DNA of 64,000 nt from Semisulcospira habei (GCA_036245525.1 BTPG01000006.1:73050026-73114025); one strand, 5' to 3'. Positions 1 through 9,944 are shown, counted from the stretch's first letter. Translations and numbers: made by a program. The notes: a model not told the origin generated them from the letters alone.

Positions 1-1345
1 GTCTTCGTGTGGGGCGGAAGCGAATTCCACAAAGTCGCCCCCGAGAATGCTAGACTGGTTTTAAATAAGTCTATTCTGGTTTTGGGTACTACATACAGGC
101 TTTTTGTATCGCCATAGCGGGACTGTGACCGGACTAGCAGCTGGGTTAGATATTCCGGAGTGTTGTCATTCCGAATCTTGAAAAGAAGAACACCTTTGTT
201 GAATGCAAACTGATTTTTGAGAGAAAGAAGTCCCGCTTTGTAAATCTTATCATCCGTTGTCAAAGTAGGATCAGGTAAAATTAATTTCGCTGCTCGTCTG
301 TGTAAGGAGTTCAGTCTTTTTAAATGTACATCTCTGCAGCCATCCCACACCGTCGAAGCATAATTAATGTGGGACTGAATATGTGCATAATAAAATAATT
401 TTCTGGTTTCAAAGTCAGTGAAGTGCTTCAGTTTGGACAGCATGAAAATGTTTCTTGAAACAGTTTTACACACTTTATGTGTGTGTGTGCCTGCCATTTG
501 AGCTGATCATCTATGATAATTCCAAGGAGGCGATGTTCAGACACTTGCTCAATAAAATTGCCTTCGAAGGACAAATCAAGTGAAAGGGGACTTAGTTGGT
601 GTTTTTGGCGTGTCGCAATTACCATTGACTTAGTTTTTGCTGGATGGATACTCATTGAGTTATGTTTACACCAGGCGGACACCTCATCAAGGCTCTGTTG
701 TAAGTTTTCTGCAACCACATTAAGGTTTTTATTTGCCGTGTGGATTGAAGTATCGTCTGCAAACAAGTCACATTCGACAGATTCGGACGTTAGGTGAAGA
801 GGCAGATCGTTGATGTATAAACAAAATAGAAGAGGCCCTAAAACTGACCCTTGAGGTACTCCACACTTAACCTCCTTCACTTCAGAGTGTGATCCATTAA
901 CTACAACCTTTTGCTTTCTTCCCTTTAGATACGAACTAAAGAAGGAAACTGCTGAGACGTTTTTTAAATAATGACTAAGTTTGCTTATCAGAGTGTCGTG
1001 GTTAACCAGGTCAAACGCCTTCTTAAAGTCAAGGTAAATAACACCCGTCAGTTGAGAATTGTTTACGTTAGATAACCACTTATCTGCAAGTCTGCTTAGC
1101 GCTGTATGACAGGAATACTTCGGACGAAACCCAGACTGGAAGGGATGAAGCATATTATTTGTCTCTAAATACTGAGACAAATGTTTGTGTACATGTCGCT
1201 CCAGAGGTTTGCTTAACACGGACAGTAACGAAATTGGTCTATAATTATTCAGATTTCCCCTGTCCTTGGATTTCGGTAGTGGAATTATTTTGGCAAGTTT
1301 AAGCTGTGTAGGAAATACACACTGATGGAGACATAGGTTGTAAAT
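1..1345 (-). pseudogene. Non-LTR retrotransposon reverse transcriptase, frameshifted and 5'-truncated
   Basis: Read on the minus strand this is the reverse transcriptase half of a LINE, the enzyme that copies element RNA onto nicked target DNA. From 1345 leftwards I see LAKIIPLPKSKDRGNLNNYR, RPISLLS, FRPKYSCHTAL, the first catalytic Asp in YLDFKKAFD, GVPQGSVLGPLLF, the FADD box near 757 and RLLGIIIDDQLKW near 525. A frameshift near 470 moves the rest into another frame, which begins MLSKLKHFTDFETRKLF, passes through SHINYASTVWDG and is still open at base 1. The upstream end runs into the (GA)n tract, so the endonuclease is missing. It resembles the element at 16697-19960, sharing TRQKHQ, EQVS.HRLLG and the C-terminal WDG.(R/G)D.HLK block. 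I place it in the CR1/Jockey-like group with moderate confidence. Confidence 0.88.
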
Positions 1346-1349
1346 GTAT

Positions 1350-1594
<245 letters not shown>

Positions 1595-1690
1595 AGCTTG
1601 TTCGGATTTCGGTAGTGGGTCAAAATTTGCACGTATTTGACGCATACAGCAGATTAAAAGGACCCGGACTAAAATGTGATATCGACTTGT

Positions 1691-1779
1691 TTAACCCGTT
1701 CAGTGCGAGAAATTTGAATACCATCCAACTGCAAGAGGTATAGATCCTCATGACCTCCTCTGCGTCAGCTGACATTGAA
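1691..1779. mobile_element. Family A hairpin element, left part only
   Basis: It begins TTAACCCGTTCAGTGCGAG like complete family A copies, then carries the left arm GCAAGAGGTATAGATCCTC at about 1731-1750. The right arm is missing. The fold-back composite starts directly after it. Confidence 0.7.
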
Positions 1780-2455
1780 CAGATTAAAGGGGGAAAAGAA
1801 AAGGGGAGACTGCCAGTGCTAATAGTTTAGGAAGGTTACAAAGTAAAGTAGGTTAAAGCACTGTCAGGGGAGAGAAATGTGCATGATCGACCAGTGATCT
1901 ACTGTGGCCAAAGCACACACACACACACACAAAAGATAGGAAAGAGAGGGGGCGCTAAGAAAGTGACTGAAAGCAATGCATATGGAAGCCCGCCCCCCCC
2001 CTCCCCCCGAAGGGGGGCGTATCACATATCCACTGTTCCCAGCCACTCAGTGCATGGAAATTTAAATCTAGGTCCCCCAAGGGGGGGGGGGGGTCCAGAT
2101 ATTTAGCCGGTGTGGACAGCTGTTTCGGTCTTGGCGACCTCTTCAGCACACCATCGGCAATACTGGATGAGGCAGGAAATTCTGCCTACCTGCAATGACA
2201 ACCACCTTTTACTGTGGTGTCTGCAGGGGCATACATTCCATGCCACCACCTAGAGTTAAATTTGCATGCACCCTAAAAGAGAACCTACCAAAAGGGGGGA
2301 AGGGGTTGCAGTCGATATTGTAGTAATAAATGAAAAGAAAAGGGGAGACTGCCAGTGATAATATTTTAGGAAGGTTACAAAGTAAAGTAGGTTATAGCAC
2401 TGTCAGGGGAGAGAAATGTGCATGATCGACCAGTGATCATAGATCTACTGTGGCC

Positions 2456-2492
<37 letters not shown>

Positions 2493-3052
2493 ATAGGAAA
2501 AGAGAGGCGGCGCTAAGAAAGTGACTGAAAGCAATGCATATGGAAGCCCCCCCCCGAAAGGGGGCGTATCACATATCCACTGTTCCAGCCACTCAGTACA
2601 TGGAAATTTAAATCTAGGTCCCCCAAGGGGGGGGGGACATCTGTTTCGGTCTTGGCGACCTCTTCAGTACACCATCGGCAATACTGGAGGAGGCAGGAAA
2701 TTCTGCTTACCTGCAATGACAACCACATTTTACTGTGGTGTCTGCAGGGGCATACATTCCATGCCACCACCTAGAGTTAAATTTGCATGCACCCTAAAAG
2801 AGAACCTACCAAAAGGGGGGAAATTTCCATGCACTGAGTGGCTGGAACAGTGGATATGTGATACGCCCCCCTTCGGGGGGGCTTCCATATGCATTGCTTT
2901 CAGTCACTTTCTTAGCGCCCCCTCTCTTTCCTATCTCTTTTTTTTTGTGCTTTGGCCACAGTAGATCTATGATCACTGGTCATCATGCACATTTCTCTCC
3001 CCTGACAGTGCTATAACCTACTTTACTTTGTAACCTTCCAGATTAAAGGGGG
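1780..3052. mobile_element. Fold-back composite element flanked by 14-bp direct repeats
   Basis: A segment starting AAAAGGGGAGACTGCCAGTG appears at about 1797-2320, again in direct orientation at about 2338-2820, and its 5' part returns inverted at about 2820-3038. The second copy and the inverted copy could fold into a hairpin with arms over 200 bp and a loop of about 200 bp. The whole is bracketed by CAGATTAAAGGGGG at 1780-1793 and 3039-3052, a candidate target-site duplication. It contains C/G runs near 1990, 2080 and 2625, a CA run at 1914-1931 and a poly-A run at 2461-2489. I see no coding sequence. A diverged piece of the same family lies at 59140-59243. Confidence 0.72.
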
Positions 3053-3065
3053 TATAGAAAAATTC

Positions 3066-3250
3066 CAGTAAAGAAAGAAACATGCTTAGAAAGGACCAGT
3101 GCAACACAGTTTATTGAATTTTCAGGTGAAATGACTTTTCTTCGAAAATGGACATACACGCAAGAAAACAATTTACTAGTTACATTTTTCGGTGAGAAGT
3201 GTTACATGATTCTTTCGTACTTGTCCTTTCTAACCGTGTTTCTTTCTTGT
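3066..3250. mobile_element. Family P inverted-repeat element
   Basis: AAAGAAAGAAACATGCTTAG near 3074 is answered inverted by CTAACCGTGTTTCTTTCTT near 3228, about 130 bp apart. The same arms occur at 10291, 26811, 40079 and 55361. No ORF of note. Confidence 0.55.
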
Positions 3251-3523
3251 TGGGGGATTTTCTCTGCATTATACAAGATTGATAGTCGTTTTTTTTTTGG
3301 GTTTTTTTTTTTGTTTGTTTTTTTGCATGGAATTTTCTTTTTAATATAAATACGGTATGCCCATGCCGTACCCAGCTCCCTGGTTTCCTGTCTGCGGTGA
3401 AAAGGCAGCTTCATACATATCCATAAAATAGGAACTGCACCCGCATACCAAATAAACGACGAACCGTGCAGAGAACATCCAGTCAGCATACCTGCATCAG
3501 GAACGCAGGCTTGATCAGTGTCA
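3251..3523. other. T-rich spacer, nothing recognised
   Basis: Long T runs at 3288-3345, then unique sequence up to the family A hairpin. I see no motif or repeat relation here. Confidence 0.5.
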
Positions 3524-3588
3524 GCAAGAGGCGTAGCTCCTCATGTGCCCGCGCGATGCGCGGGCACATGAGGATCTATGCCTCTTGC
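3524..3588. mobile_element. Family A hairpin (GTGCCC subtype)
   Basis: The left arm begins GCAAGAGGCGTAGCTCCTC and the right arm ends GATCTATGCCTCTTGC. The centre GTGCCCGCGCGATGCGCGG pairs with GGGCAC, so the subtype-specific change is present on both arms. Confidence 0.92.
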
Positions 3589-3886
3589 AGATGATTGGAG
3601 TTCAACACAAGAGTAATAAGGCACTTTGCATTGCCACCTTTTCATGGCACGGTGCAGAGACAAAAATCAAATGGAGCTGCTGCTGTCTGCATAACAATGG
3701 TCACAGGAAAAGGAAATGCACGCGTGTCTAGCGGACGTTCAGACCCGCTGACCGCTGCTATACAGACTTCCAGGTCCTGTGCAATATAGTGCAGTTTTGC
3801 TCTCATGCGTGTTACGCAAACAGCGGACGTCGTGAAATGGCCTTATTTGTCTGCCGTTCGGCGCTAAACCTGAAAAAAAACTAACT
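3589..3886. other. Unassigned stretch
   Basis: Short open frames here have no recognisable domains. I see no repeat matches in the window. Confidence 0.4.
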
Positions 3887-3964
3887 AACCCCTCTGACTC
3901 CCCGAACTAAATGACTTCCATTCTACAGAATGGAAGTCATTTAGTTCGGGGAGTCAAAGGGTTA
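3887..3964. mobile_element. Family F hairpin, near-perfect palindrome
   Basis: AACCCCTCTGACTCCCCGAA is mirrored by the right arm ending GGGGAGTCAAAGGGTTAA. The arms are about 36 bp with a tiny loop at TCTACAGA. The right end is GGGTTAA, matching the TTAA-ended group. Single copy in the window. Confidence 0.85.
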
Positions 3965-4183
3965 ACTAGCCTTCAATCTGCAAGAGGCACAAATCTACAT
4001 TTATCCTTGCATTCTACAGATGATGTAAATGACCATTTCCCATGCTCGTTGATTTAGCCTCATAAACATGTACATATAGTCTCCTCGTTAGAAGAAGAAA
4101 ACTGACTTATTACATTTTTTCTCCTGCACATCTGCTATGCATGCATGCATACAAAGCGCGTACACTTCCGGCGAACGCAACAC

Positions 4184-4255
4184 GCTTGAAAGAGGCATAG
4201 ATCTTCATACCCTTTCGCAGGCATCGGCGGCAATTAGTGATATATACCTCTTGCA
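4184..4255. mobile_element. Family A hairpin, strongly diverged
   Basis: GAAAGAGGCATAGATCTTC near 4188 is paired with ATATATACCTCTTGC near 4240. The middle no longer pairs. A C-run lies further right at 4327-4345. Confidence 0.5.
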
Positions 4256-4780
4256 TCCGCACATTACTACGCGCGTCCCTCAACTGTAGGCTGTTACTAG
4301 CCTTCGATTTCGGATTGTCAAAATGTACCCCCCCCCCCCCCCACCCCCGTTTTGACGTATCATTAAGCCTATCAAGTATGCTTGTGAACAGGTCAAGAGA
4401 GACAGCAAACAAAATTACTCACAAACCAGATAGGTGAGGCTAGCGCTGGCAGAATTGTCAGTACTCAAACCAAGGGGAATCACAGCGCTGGACAGACAAC
4501 AGTTAGATCCCCTGCCCCCGCCTATCAGGCACCCAATCGCCAGCCCACAGAGAAATACGCAGGTATAGAATAAGACAATCATTTCCATTCCTTATAAGAA
4601 TGGATCAGGTCTCTTATATAACCCATGTCTTTCTCCGGAACTTAGGAAGTAGGCAGGAGAAACATACATACACAAACATGAAGATGCGCTACTATATGTG
4701 GTCGGGTAAATACCCTGATTTCCCACAGTAGATGCACAGAACATTACACAACAATGTAACGATACAAATTTTGCCTCGAG

Positions 4781-4963
4781 TTATACATGATACTCACAAA
4801 CCAGATAGGTGAGGCTAGCGCTGGCAGAATTGTCAGTACTCAAACCAAGGGGAATCACAGCGCTGGACAGACAACAGTTAGATCCCCTGCCCCCGCCTAT
4901 CAGGCACCCAATCGCCAGCCCACAGAGAAATACGCAGGTATAGAATAAGACAATCATTTCCAT
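4781..4963 (-). CDS. Putative 60-aa hydrophobic Cys-containing peptide, array unit
   Basis: The 60-codon frame starts MEMIVLFYTCVFLCGLAIGC, with a hydrophobic segment at residues 4-22 that would pass as a signal or membrane segment, then GGGRGSNCCLSS. Cys residues are at 10, 14, 20, 30, 31 and 56. A TATATAAG box ends only about 24 bp before the ATG, so transcription from it would leave almost no leader; Met3 is an alternative start. A GTGAGT inside codons 56-58 could be a splice donor, in which case this would be a first exon. Copies are nearly identical at DNA level, so conservation of the frame proves nothing about selection. Unknown function; it may be a chance ORF in satellite DNA. Confidence 0.35.
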   Translation of the reverse strand: MEMIVLFYTCVFLCGLAIGCLIGGGRGSNCCLSSAVIPLGLSTDNSASASLTYLVCEYHV

Positions 4964-5155
4964 TCCTTATAAGAATGGATCAGGTCTCTTATATAACCCA
5001 TGTCTTTCTCCGGAACTTAGGAAGTAGGCAGGAGAAACATACATACACAAACATGAAGATGCGCTACTATATGTGGTCGGGTAAATACCCTGATTTCCCA
5101 CAGTAGATGCACAGAACATTACACAACAATGTAACGATACAAATTTTGCCTCGAG

Positions 5156-5338
5156 TTATACATGATACTCACAAACCAGATAGGTGAGGCTAGCGCTGGC
5201 AGAATTGTCAGTACTCAAACCAAGGGGAATCACAGCGCTGGACAGACAACAGTTAGATCCCCTGCCCCCGCCTATCAGGCACCCAATCGCCAGCCCACAG
5301 AGAAATACGCAGGTATAGAATAAGACAATCATTTCCAT
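5156..5338 (-). CDS. Putative 60-aa peptide, array unit
   Basis: Same translation as the copy at 4781-4963, exactly 375 bp away. The same upstream TATATAAG and internal GTGAGT are present. Confidence 0.35.
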   Translation of the reverse strand: MEMIVLFYTCVFLCGLAIGCLIGGGRGSNCCLSSAVIPLGLSTDNSASASLTYLVCEYHV

Positions 5339-5530
5339 TCCTTATAAGAATGGATCAGGTCTCTTATATAACCCATGTCTTTCTCCGGAACTTAGGAAGT
5401 AGGCAGGAGAAACATACATACACAAACATGAAGATGCGCTACTATATGTGGTCGGGTAAATACCCTGATTTCCCACAGTAGATGCACAGAACATTACACA
5501 ACAATGTAACGATACAAATTTTGCCTCGAG

Positions 5531-5713
5531 TTATACATGATACTCACAAACCAGATAGGTGAGGCTAGCGCTGGCAGAATTGTCAGTACTCAAACCAAGG
5601 GGAATCACAGCGCTGGACAGACAACAGTTAGATCCCCTGCCCCCGCCTATCAGGCACCCAATCGCCAGCCCACAGAGAAATACGCAGGTATAGAATAAGA
5701 CAATCATTTCCAT
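5531..5713 (-). CDS. Putative 60-aa peptide, array unit
   Basis: Same translation as the 4781 copy, next unit in the left block. Confidence 0.35.
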   Translation of the reverse strand: MEMIVLFYTCVFLCGLAIGCLIGGGRGSNCCLSSAVIPLGLSTDNSASASLTYLVCEYHV

Positions 5714-5905
5714 TCCTTATAAGAATGGATCAGGTCTCTTATATAACCCATGTCTTTCTCCGGAACTTAGGAAGTAGGCAGGAGAAACATACATACACAA
5801 ACATGAAGATGCGCTACTATATGTGGTCGGGTAAATACCCTGATTTTCCACAGTAGATGCACAGAACATTACACAACAATGTAACGATACAAATTTTGCC
5901 TCGAG

Positions 5906-6088
5906 TTATACATGATACTCACAAACCAGATAGGTGAGGCTAGAGCTGGCAGAATTGTCAGTACTCAAACCAAGGGGAATCACAGCGCTGGACAGACAAC
6001 AGTTAGATCCCCTGCCCCCGCCTATCAGGCACCCAATCGCCAGCCCACAGAGAAATACGCAGATATAGAATAAGACAATCATTTCCAT
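5906..6088 (-). CDS. Putative 60-aa peptide, variant array unit
   Basis: The most diverged coding copy: Thr9 is Ile and Ala49 is Ser. Both changes are amino-acid replacements, which does not look like purifying selection, though two changes are too few to decide. Confidence 0.35.
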   Translation of the reverse strand: MEMIVLFYICVFLCGLAIGCLIGGGRGSNCCLSSAVIPLGLSTDNSASSSLTYLVCEYHV

Positions 6089-6280
6089 TCCTTATAAGAA
6101 TGGATCAGGTCTCTTATATAACCCATGTCTTTCTCCGGAACTTAGGAAGTAGGCAGGAGAAACATACATACACAAACATGAAGATGCGCTACTATATGTG
6201 GTCGGGTAAATACCCTGATTTCCCACAGTAGATGCACAGAACATTACACAACAATGTAACGATACAAATTTTGCCTCGAG

Positions 6281-6463
6281 TTATACATGATACTCACAAA
6301 CCAGATAGGTGAGGCTAGCGCTGGCAGAATTGTCAGTACTCAAACCAAGGGGAATCACAGCGCTGGACAGACAACAGTTAGATCCCCTGCCCCCGCCTAT
6401 CAGGCACCCAATCGCCAGCCCACAGAGAAATACGCAGGTATAGAATAAGACAATCATTTCCAT
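6281..6463 (-). CDS. Putative 60-aa peptide, innermost left unit
   Basis: Same translation as the standard copy. The unit is cut at 6484, just past the start codon side, so this copy lacks the upstream TATATAAG present in the others. Confidence 0.33.
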   Translation of the reverse strand: MEMIVLFYTCVFLCGLAIGCLIGGGRGSNCCLSSAVIPLGLSTDNSASASLTYLVCEYHV

Positions 6464-6470
6464 TCCTTAT

Positions 6471-6697
6471 AAGAATGGATCAGGGAAATCAGGAATGTGG
6501 GAAATCACGATTCATGATAAGCTATTCCCTTCGTACGTATCACGTTGCCTTCAGTGGACATTTTCTACTTAGTCATTTTGTAACGTCAGAATTCAGGACA
6601 ACTTTTTTTTCTTTTTCACTACATTAGCTTGGCGATATATCACCTTCATTAATCCATTTAAGAATGGATCAGGGAAATCAGGGATGTGGGAAATCAG
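6471..6697. repeat. Spacer between the opposed array blocks
   Basis: A 37-bp sequence starting AAGAATGGATCAGGGAAATC occurs at 6471-6507 and 6661-6697 with one mismatch. Between the copies, 6500-6606 is the inverse of 7729-7836 in the right flank, and 6603-6660 is repeated directly at 7912-7976. The spacer is therefore made of pieces of the right flank, which implies inversion or template switching when the array formed. Confidence 0.82.
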
Positions 6698-6823
6698 GGT
6701 ATTTACCCGACCACATATAGTAGCGCATCTTCATGTTTGTGTATGTATGTTTCTCCTGCCTACTTCCTAAGTTCCGGAGAAAGACATGGGTTATATAAGA
6801 GACCTGATCCATTCTTATAAGGA

Positions 6824-7006
6824 ATGGAAATGATTGTCTTATTCTATACCTGCGTATTTCTCTGTGGGCTGGCGATTGGGTGCCTGATAGGCGGGGGCAG
6901 GGGATCTAACTGTTGTCTGTCCAGCGCTGTGATTCCCCTTGGTTTGAGTACTGACAATTCTGCCAGCGCTAGCCTCACCTATCTGGTTTGTGAGTATCAT
7001 GTATAA
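6824..7006 (+). CDS. Putative 60-aa peptide, right block unit
   Basis: Same 60-residue translation as the left-block copies but on the plus strand, so the two blocks read away from each other. TATATAAG is at 6792-6799 and GTGAGT at 6990-6995. Confidence 0.35.
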   Translation: MEMIVLFYTCVFLCGLAIGCLIGGGRGSNCCLSSAVIPLGLSTDNSASASLTYLVCEYHV

Positions 7007-7198
7007 CTCGAGGCAAAATTTGTATCGTTACATTGTTGTGTAATGTTCTGTGCATCTACTGTGGGAAATCAGGGTATTTACCCGACCACATATAGTAGCG
7101 CACCTTCATGTTTGTGTATGTATGTTTCTCCTGCCTACTTCCTAAGTTCCGGAGAAAGACATGGGTTATATAAGAGACCTGATCCATTCTTATAAGGA

Positions 7199-7381
7199 AT
7201 GGAAATGATTGTCTTATTCTATACCTGCGTATTTCTCTGTGGGCTGGCGATTGGGTGCCTGATAGGCGGGGGCAGGGGATCTAACTGTTGTCTGTCCAGC
7301 GCTGTGATTCCCCTTGGTTTGAGTACTGACAATTCTGCCAGCGCTAGCCTCACCTATCTGGTTTGTGAGTATCATGTATAA
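7199..7381 (+). CDS. Putative 60-aa peptide, right block unit
   Basis: Same translation as the 6824 copy, 375 bp further on. A third right-block copy starts at 7574 and is cut at 7702, after codon 43, by the array boundary. Confidence 0.35.
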   Translation: MEMIVLFYTCVFLCGLAIGCLIGGGRGSNCCLSSAVIPLGLSTDNSASASLTYLVCEYHV

Positions 7382-7728
7382 CTCGAGGCAAAATTTGTAT
7401 CGTTACATTGTTGTGTAATGTTCTGTGCATCTACTGTGGGAAATCAGGGTATTTACCCGACCACATATAGTAGCGCATCTTCATGTTTGTGTATGTATGT
7501 TTCTCCTGCCTACTTCCTAAGTTCCGGAGAAAGACATGGGTTATATAAGAGACCTGGTCCATTCTTATAAGGAATGGAAATGATTGTCTTATTCTATACC
7601 TGCGTATTTCTCTGTGGGCTGGCGATTGGGTGCCTGATAGGCGGGGGCAGGGGATCTAACTGTTGTCTGTCCAGCGCTGTGATTCCCCTTGGTTTGAGTA
7701 CTAGCAAACAAAATTGGCACACACGCCC

Positions 7729-7976
7729 AAAAAGTTGTCCTGAATTCTGACGTTACAAAATGACTAAGTAGAAAATGTCCACTGAAGGCAACGTGATACG
7801 TACGAAGGGAATAGCTTATCATGAATCGTGATTTCTATGCGAAATCGACTTATGGAGGAAGGTAACTCGATTCAGGAAATAAGTTAGGATATTCTCTTAC
7901 TCAATTCATGGTTTTTTTTTCTCTTTCTTTTTCACTACATTAGCTTGGCGATATATCACCTTCATTAACCCATTTA
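7729..7976. repeat. Right flank of the array, rearranged copies of the spacer
   Basis: 7729-7836 is the reverse complement of 6500-6606, and 7912-7976 is a direct copy of 6603-6660, ending at the left end of a family D element. Confidence 0.8.
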
Positions 7977-8130
7977 AACACACGGCCGCATTTCCCAAAG
8001 TTCGAAAGTGTGGGACCTAACGATCTTGTACCAGATGCAGGAGAGGGATCGATCATGATAATTCAAGGGTAGTGCCAGATTCGCTTGAATTATCATGGTC
8101 GACCCATCTCCTGCTGTAGTGCGTCGGGGC
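7968..8130. mobile_element. Family D hairpin with central deletion
   Basis: The left end TTAACCCATTTAAACACACGG leads to GATAATTCAAGGGTAGTGCC. The palindrome centre is lost and the right arm resumes as GAATTATCATGGTCGACCC, then CATCTCCTGCTGTAGTGCG. Confidence 0.8.
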
Positions 8131-8505
8131 TATATGTGGTAAGCCTAAAGGTCTGCGAGCTGACATCGGCTGATGTTGACCCGAAGATATTTTGCTCACT
8201 GTGCTTTGGCCTCATACAACAGGAGGCTTTTATGCTTGAAAATGTGCCGACACATACGAGTACATAAATCGACAAAAGCAAAAACATGAACAACATGAGT
8301 GAGTGGGCTCATGAGGACCCATTCTTCTCGCAAATGAACTGAATTTGCGGAAGGAATGAGTAATCGTCGGAATACAATTCGTCTCCTTACGAGTGTCCCA
8401 CACTCTATATCCGGTAGCCAAGCTACACCGTCTGTTTCACAAGTCCTTCAGTGACTATTCCGCCTGCGAAAAAACAAACAAACACGCAAGTGAGAAAAAT
8501 AGTCA
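8131..8505. other. Unassigned stretch
   Basis: Overlapping short frames on both strands without recognisable domains. GGCTCATGAGGACCCATTC near 8306 may be a family A scrap. Confidence 0.35.
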
Positions 8506-8571
8506 TCAAGGGGCACAGATCCTCATGGGCCCCCGCAATTGCGGAGGCCCATGAGGATTTTTGCCTCTTGC
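8506..8571. mobile_element. Family A hairpin (GGGCCC subtype)
   Basis: CTCATGGGCCCCCGCAATTG is mirrored by GAGGCCCATGAGG, so the GGGCC variant is on both arms. The outer arms are eroded (CAAGGGGCACAG against TTTTTGCCTCTTGC). Confidence 0.88.
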
Positions 8572-8690
8572 ATTTAGGTATAGTCAAAGGATTAAAAAAG
8601 CCAGGCCAACCAAGACTACGCCATCTCGCACCACACCTTCATTGACCACTCCGCCCTAGAAAAGAAACACGCCTGTAAAAAGAAAAGTCA

Positions 8691-8756
8691 GCAAGAGGCT
8701 TAGATCCTCATGAGCCCCCGCAATTGCGGGGGCTCATGAGGATCTATGCCTCTTGC
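8691..8756. mobile_element. Family A hairpin, near-consensus
   Basis: Arms GCAAGAGGCTTAGATCCTC and GAGGATCTATGCCTCTTGC meet at CCCCCGCAATTGCGGGGG. One arm mismatch. Confidence 0.95.
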
Positions 8757-8953
8757 AGCTGGGTTGATTTCCTCCAGGACTGTACTAGTCCGCATAAGTA
8801 GGATCGGACAGATTGCCGATGGTAAGACTTCTTTAATTTACGTCAATCGGGCACCGTGGTCTTTCACTCGTAGATGGACCGAACTCCTGATCGTACTCTT
8901 CCCACTGAGGAATGGTGGTATAGGCAAGCAAAAAGGATAGTACAAGTACAATG

Positions 8954-8984
<31 letters not shown>

Positions 8985-9094
8985 CGAGCCTGTTTTAAAT
9001 CGCCGCTGACAAACTCGTGATATTGTACCATCAGAATCAAAAGTGGCGACAGCAGCAAAATTCCTCCGTCAAAGATAATATCTAATCATTTCCC
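8757..9094. other. Unassigned stretch with poly-A run
   Basis: Unique-looking sequence with an A-run at 8957-8982. No motif recognised. Confidence 0.35.
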
Positions 9095-9189
9095 TTTACT
9101 CACACCGTCACTGCCGAGAAAATAAAAACACATTCCAACTGCAAGACATAGAGGACCATTATAGACCAAAACTGGCAGTGAAGGGGTTA
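9095..9189. mobile_element. Family A deletion derivative
   Basis: The left terminal CCGTCACTGCCGAG and right terminal CTGGCAGTGAAGGGGTTAA of a complete family A element flank only CTGCAAGACATAGAGG, so most of the hairpin is gone. Confidence 0.7.
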
Positions 9190-9598
9190 AAGATAATAAT
9201 GGAAGAAGTGTGCAGGTTCACAGATCATCTTTAGATCATATCATGTCATTGAAACAGATGAGTCCACCACATTAAGCATGCGGTAAAGTTTCTACCAGTG
9301 TGTCTATAATAACGAAAGGGACTTTAGTGTGTCTTCTGAGGGATGGGGCGTTCCGAACGCAGGGATCCAAATCGTAAACGAACTGTGATGAACCAGCCTT
9401 CCCCGGTGACAGCCTGCTACATCCATCAAGTTAACTCAATGTACAAGTGCTTTGTCGCCATCTTGATCGACAGGTCTGCCTATCGCTTGTCCACTTACCC
9501 CAAAATAGGAAACGATCCTAATCGCTTCAGTGCTAGCATCACTGAAACCACCGCATATTCACTGCACTGTTCGAGGCACGCCGACGCGAAAAAGGCCA
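9190..9598. other. Unassigned stretch
   Basis: A 92-codon open frame starts at 9343 with no recognisable domain. It runs into a family A half element, so I do not call it a gene. Confidence 0.35.
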
Positions 9599-9635
9599 GC
9601 AAGAGGCAAAGATCCTCATGAGCCCCCGCAGTTGC
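9599..9635 (+). mobile_element. Family A left arm only
   Basis: GCAAGAGGCAAAGATCCTC then ATGAGCCCCCGCAGTTGC. The right arm is absent. Confidence 0.8.
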
Positions 9636-9944
9636 ATCCAAGTGTAATTTGCTGTGCTCCAGTCACTCAAAAGATTAAAGAAGCGAGAGTAAAAAAAAAA
9701 AAAGACGAAAAACAAACAACCCATGTTTAGTAAATAAATACAGAAATTCTCAACAGGATCTTGGGGTAAAAAAGACGGAAGAGGAACCCTCCTGGTGTCT
9801 ATCTACACTAATTATTACTGTCTACTTGTAACCGCAGCAAATACAGTTACTAGTACAGGAACAATACATTTACATCGTTTTGTGTCGTCACGTGCCGTGT
9901 CGTACCGTTGTATCGTATCGCATCGTATCGTTTCGGGAATCTGG
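9636..9944. other. A-rich and CGTATCG-rich spacer
   Basis: An A-run lies near 9691-9702 and a degenerate TATCG/CATCG repeat at about 9896-9935. Nothing else seen. Confidence 0.4.

Larger units (their letters stand above)
4404..7715. repeat. 375-bp satellite array in two opposed blocks between 13-bp direct repeats
   Basis: AGCAAACAAAATT occurs at 4404-4416 and 7703-7715. Between them are two blocks of one 375-bp unit. The left block (4417-6484) has about 5.5 units in one orientation and the right block (about 6690-7702) about 2.7 units in the other. Unit landmarks recur exactly 375 bp apart, for example ACTCACAAACC at 4417, 4792, 5167, 5542, 5917 and 6292. Across the copies I noted only about five single-base differences (near 5846, 5944, 6062, 7104 and 7557), so amplification or homogenisation is recent. 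Each unit carries a TATATAAG box, a 60-codon ORF and a GTGAGT that could act as a 5' splice site. No transposon family or known gene array is recognised. Confidence 0.93.

Noticed and set aside
4417..7702. The 375-bp array as 5S rRNA, U snRNA or histone repeats
   Set aside because: I compared it with remembered landmark motifs of 5S and U1-U6 RNAs and histone proteins; none is present.
8691..8756. Family A hairpins as microRNA precursors
   Set aside because: Arms are perfectly paired repeats with many copies; this is typical of palindromic transposons. Small-RNA data would be needed to claim processing.
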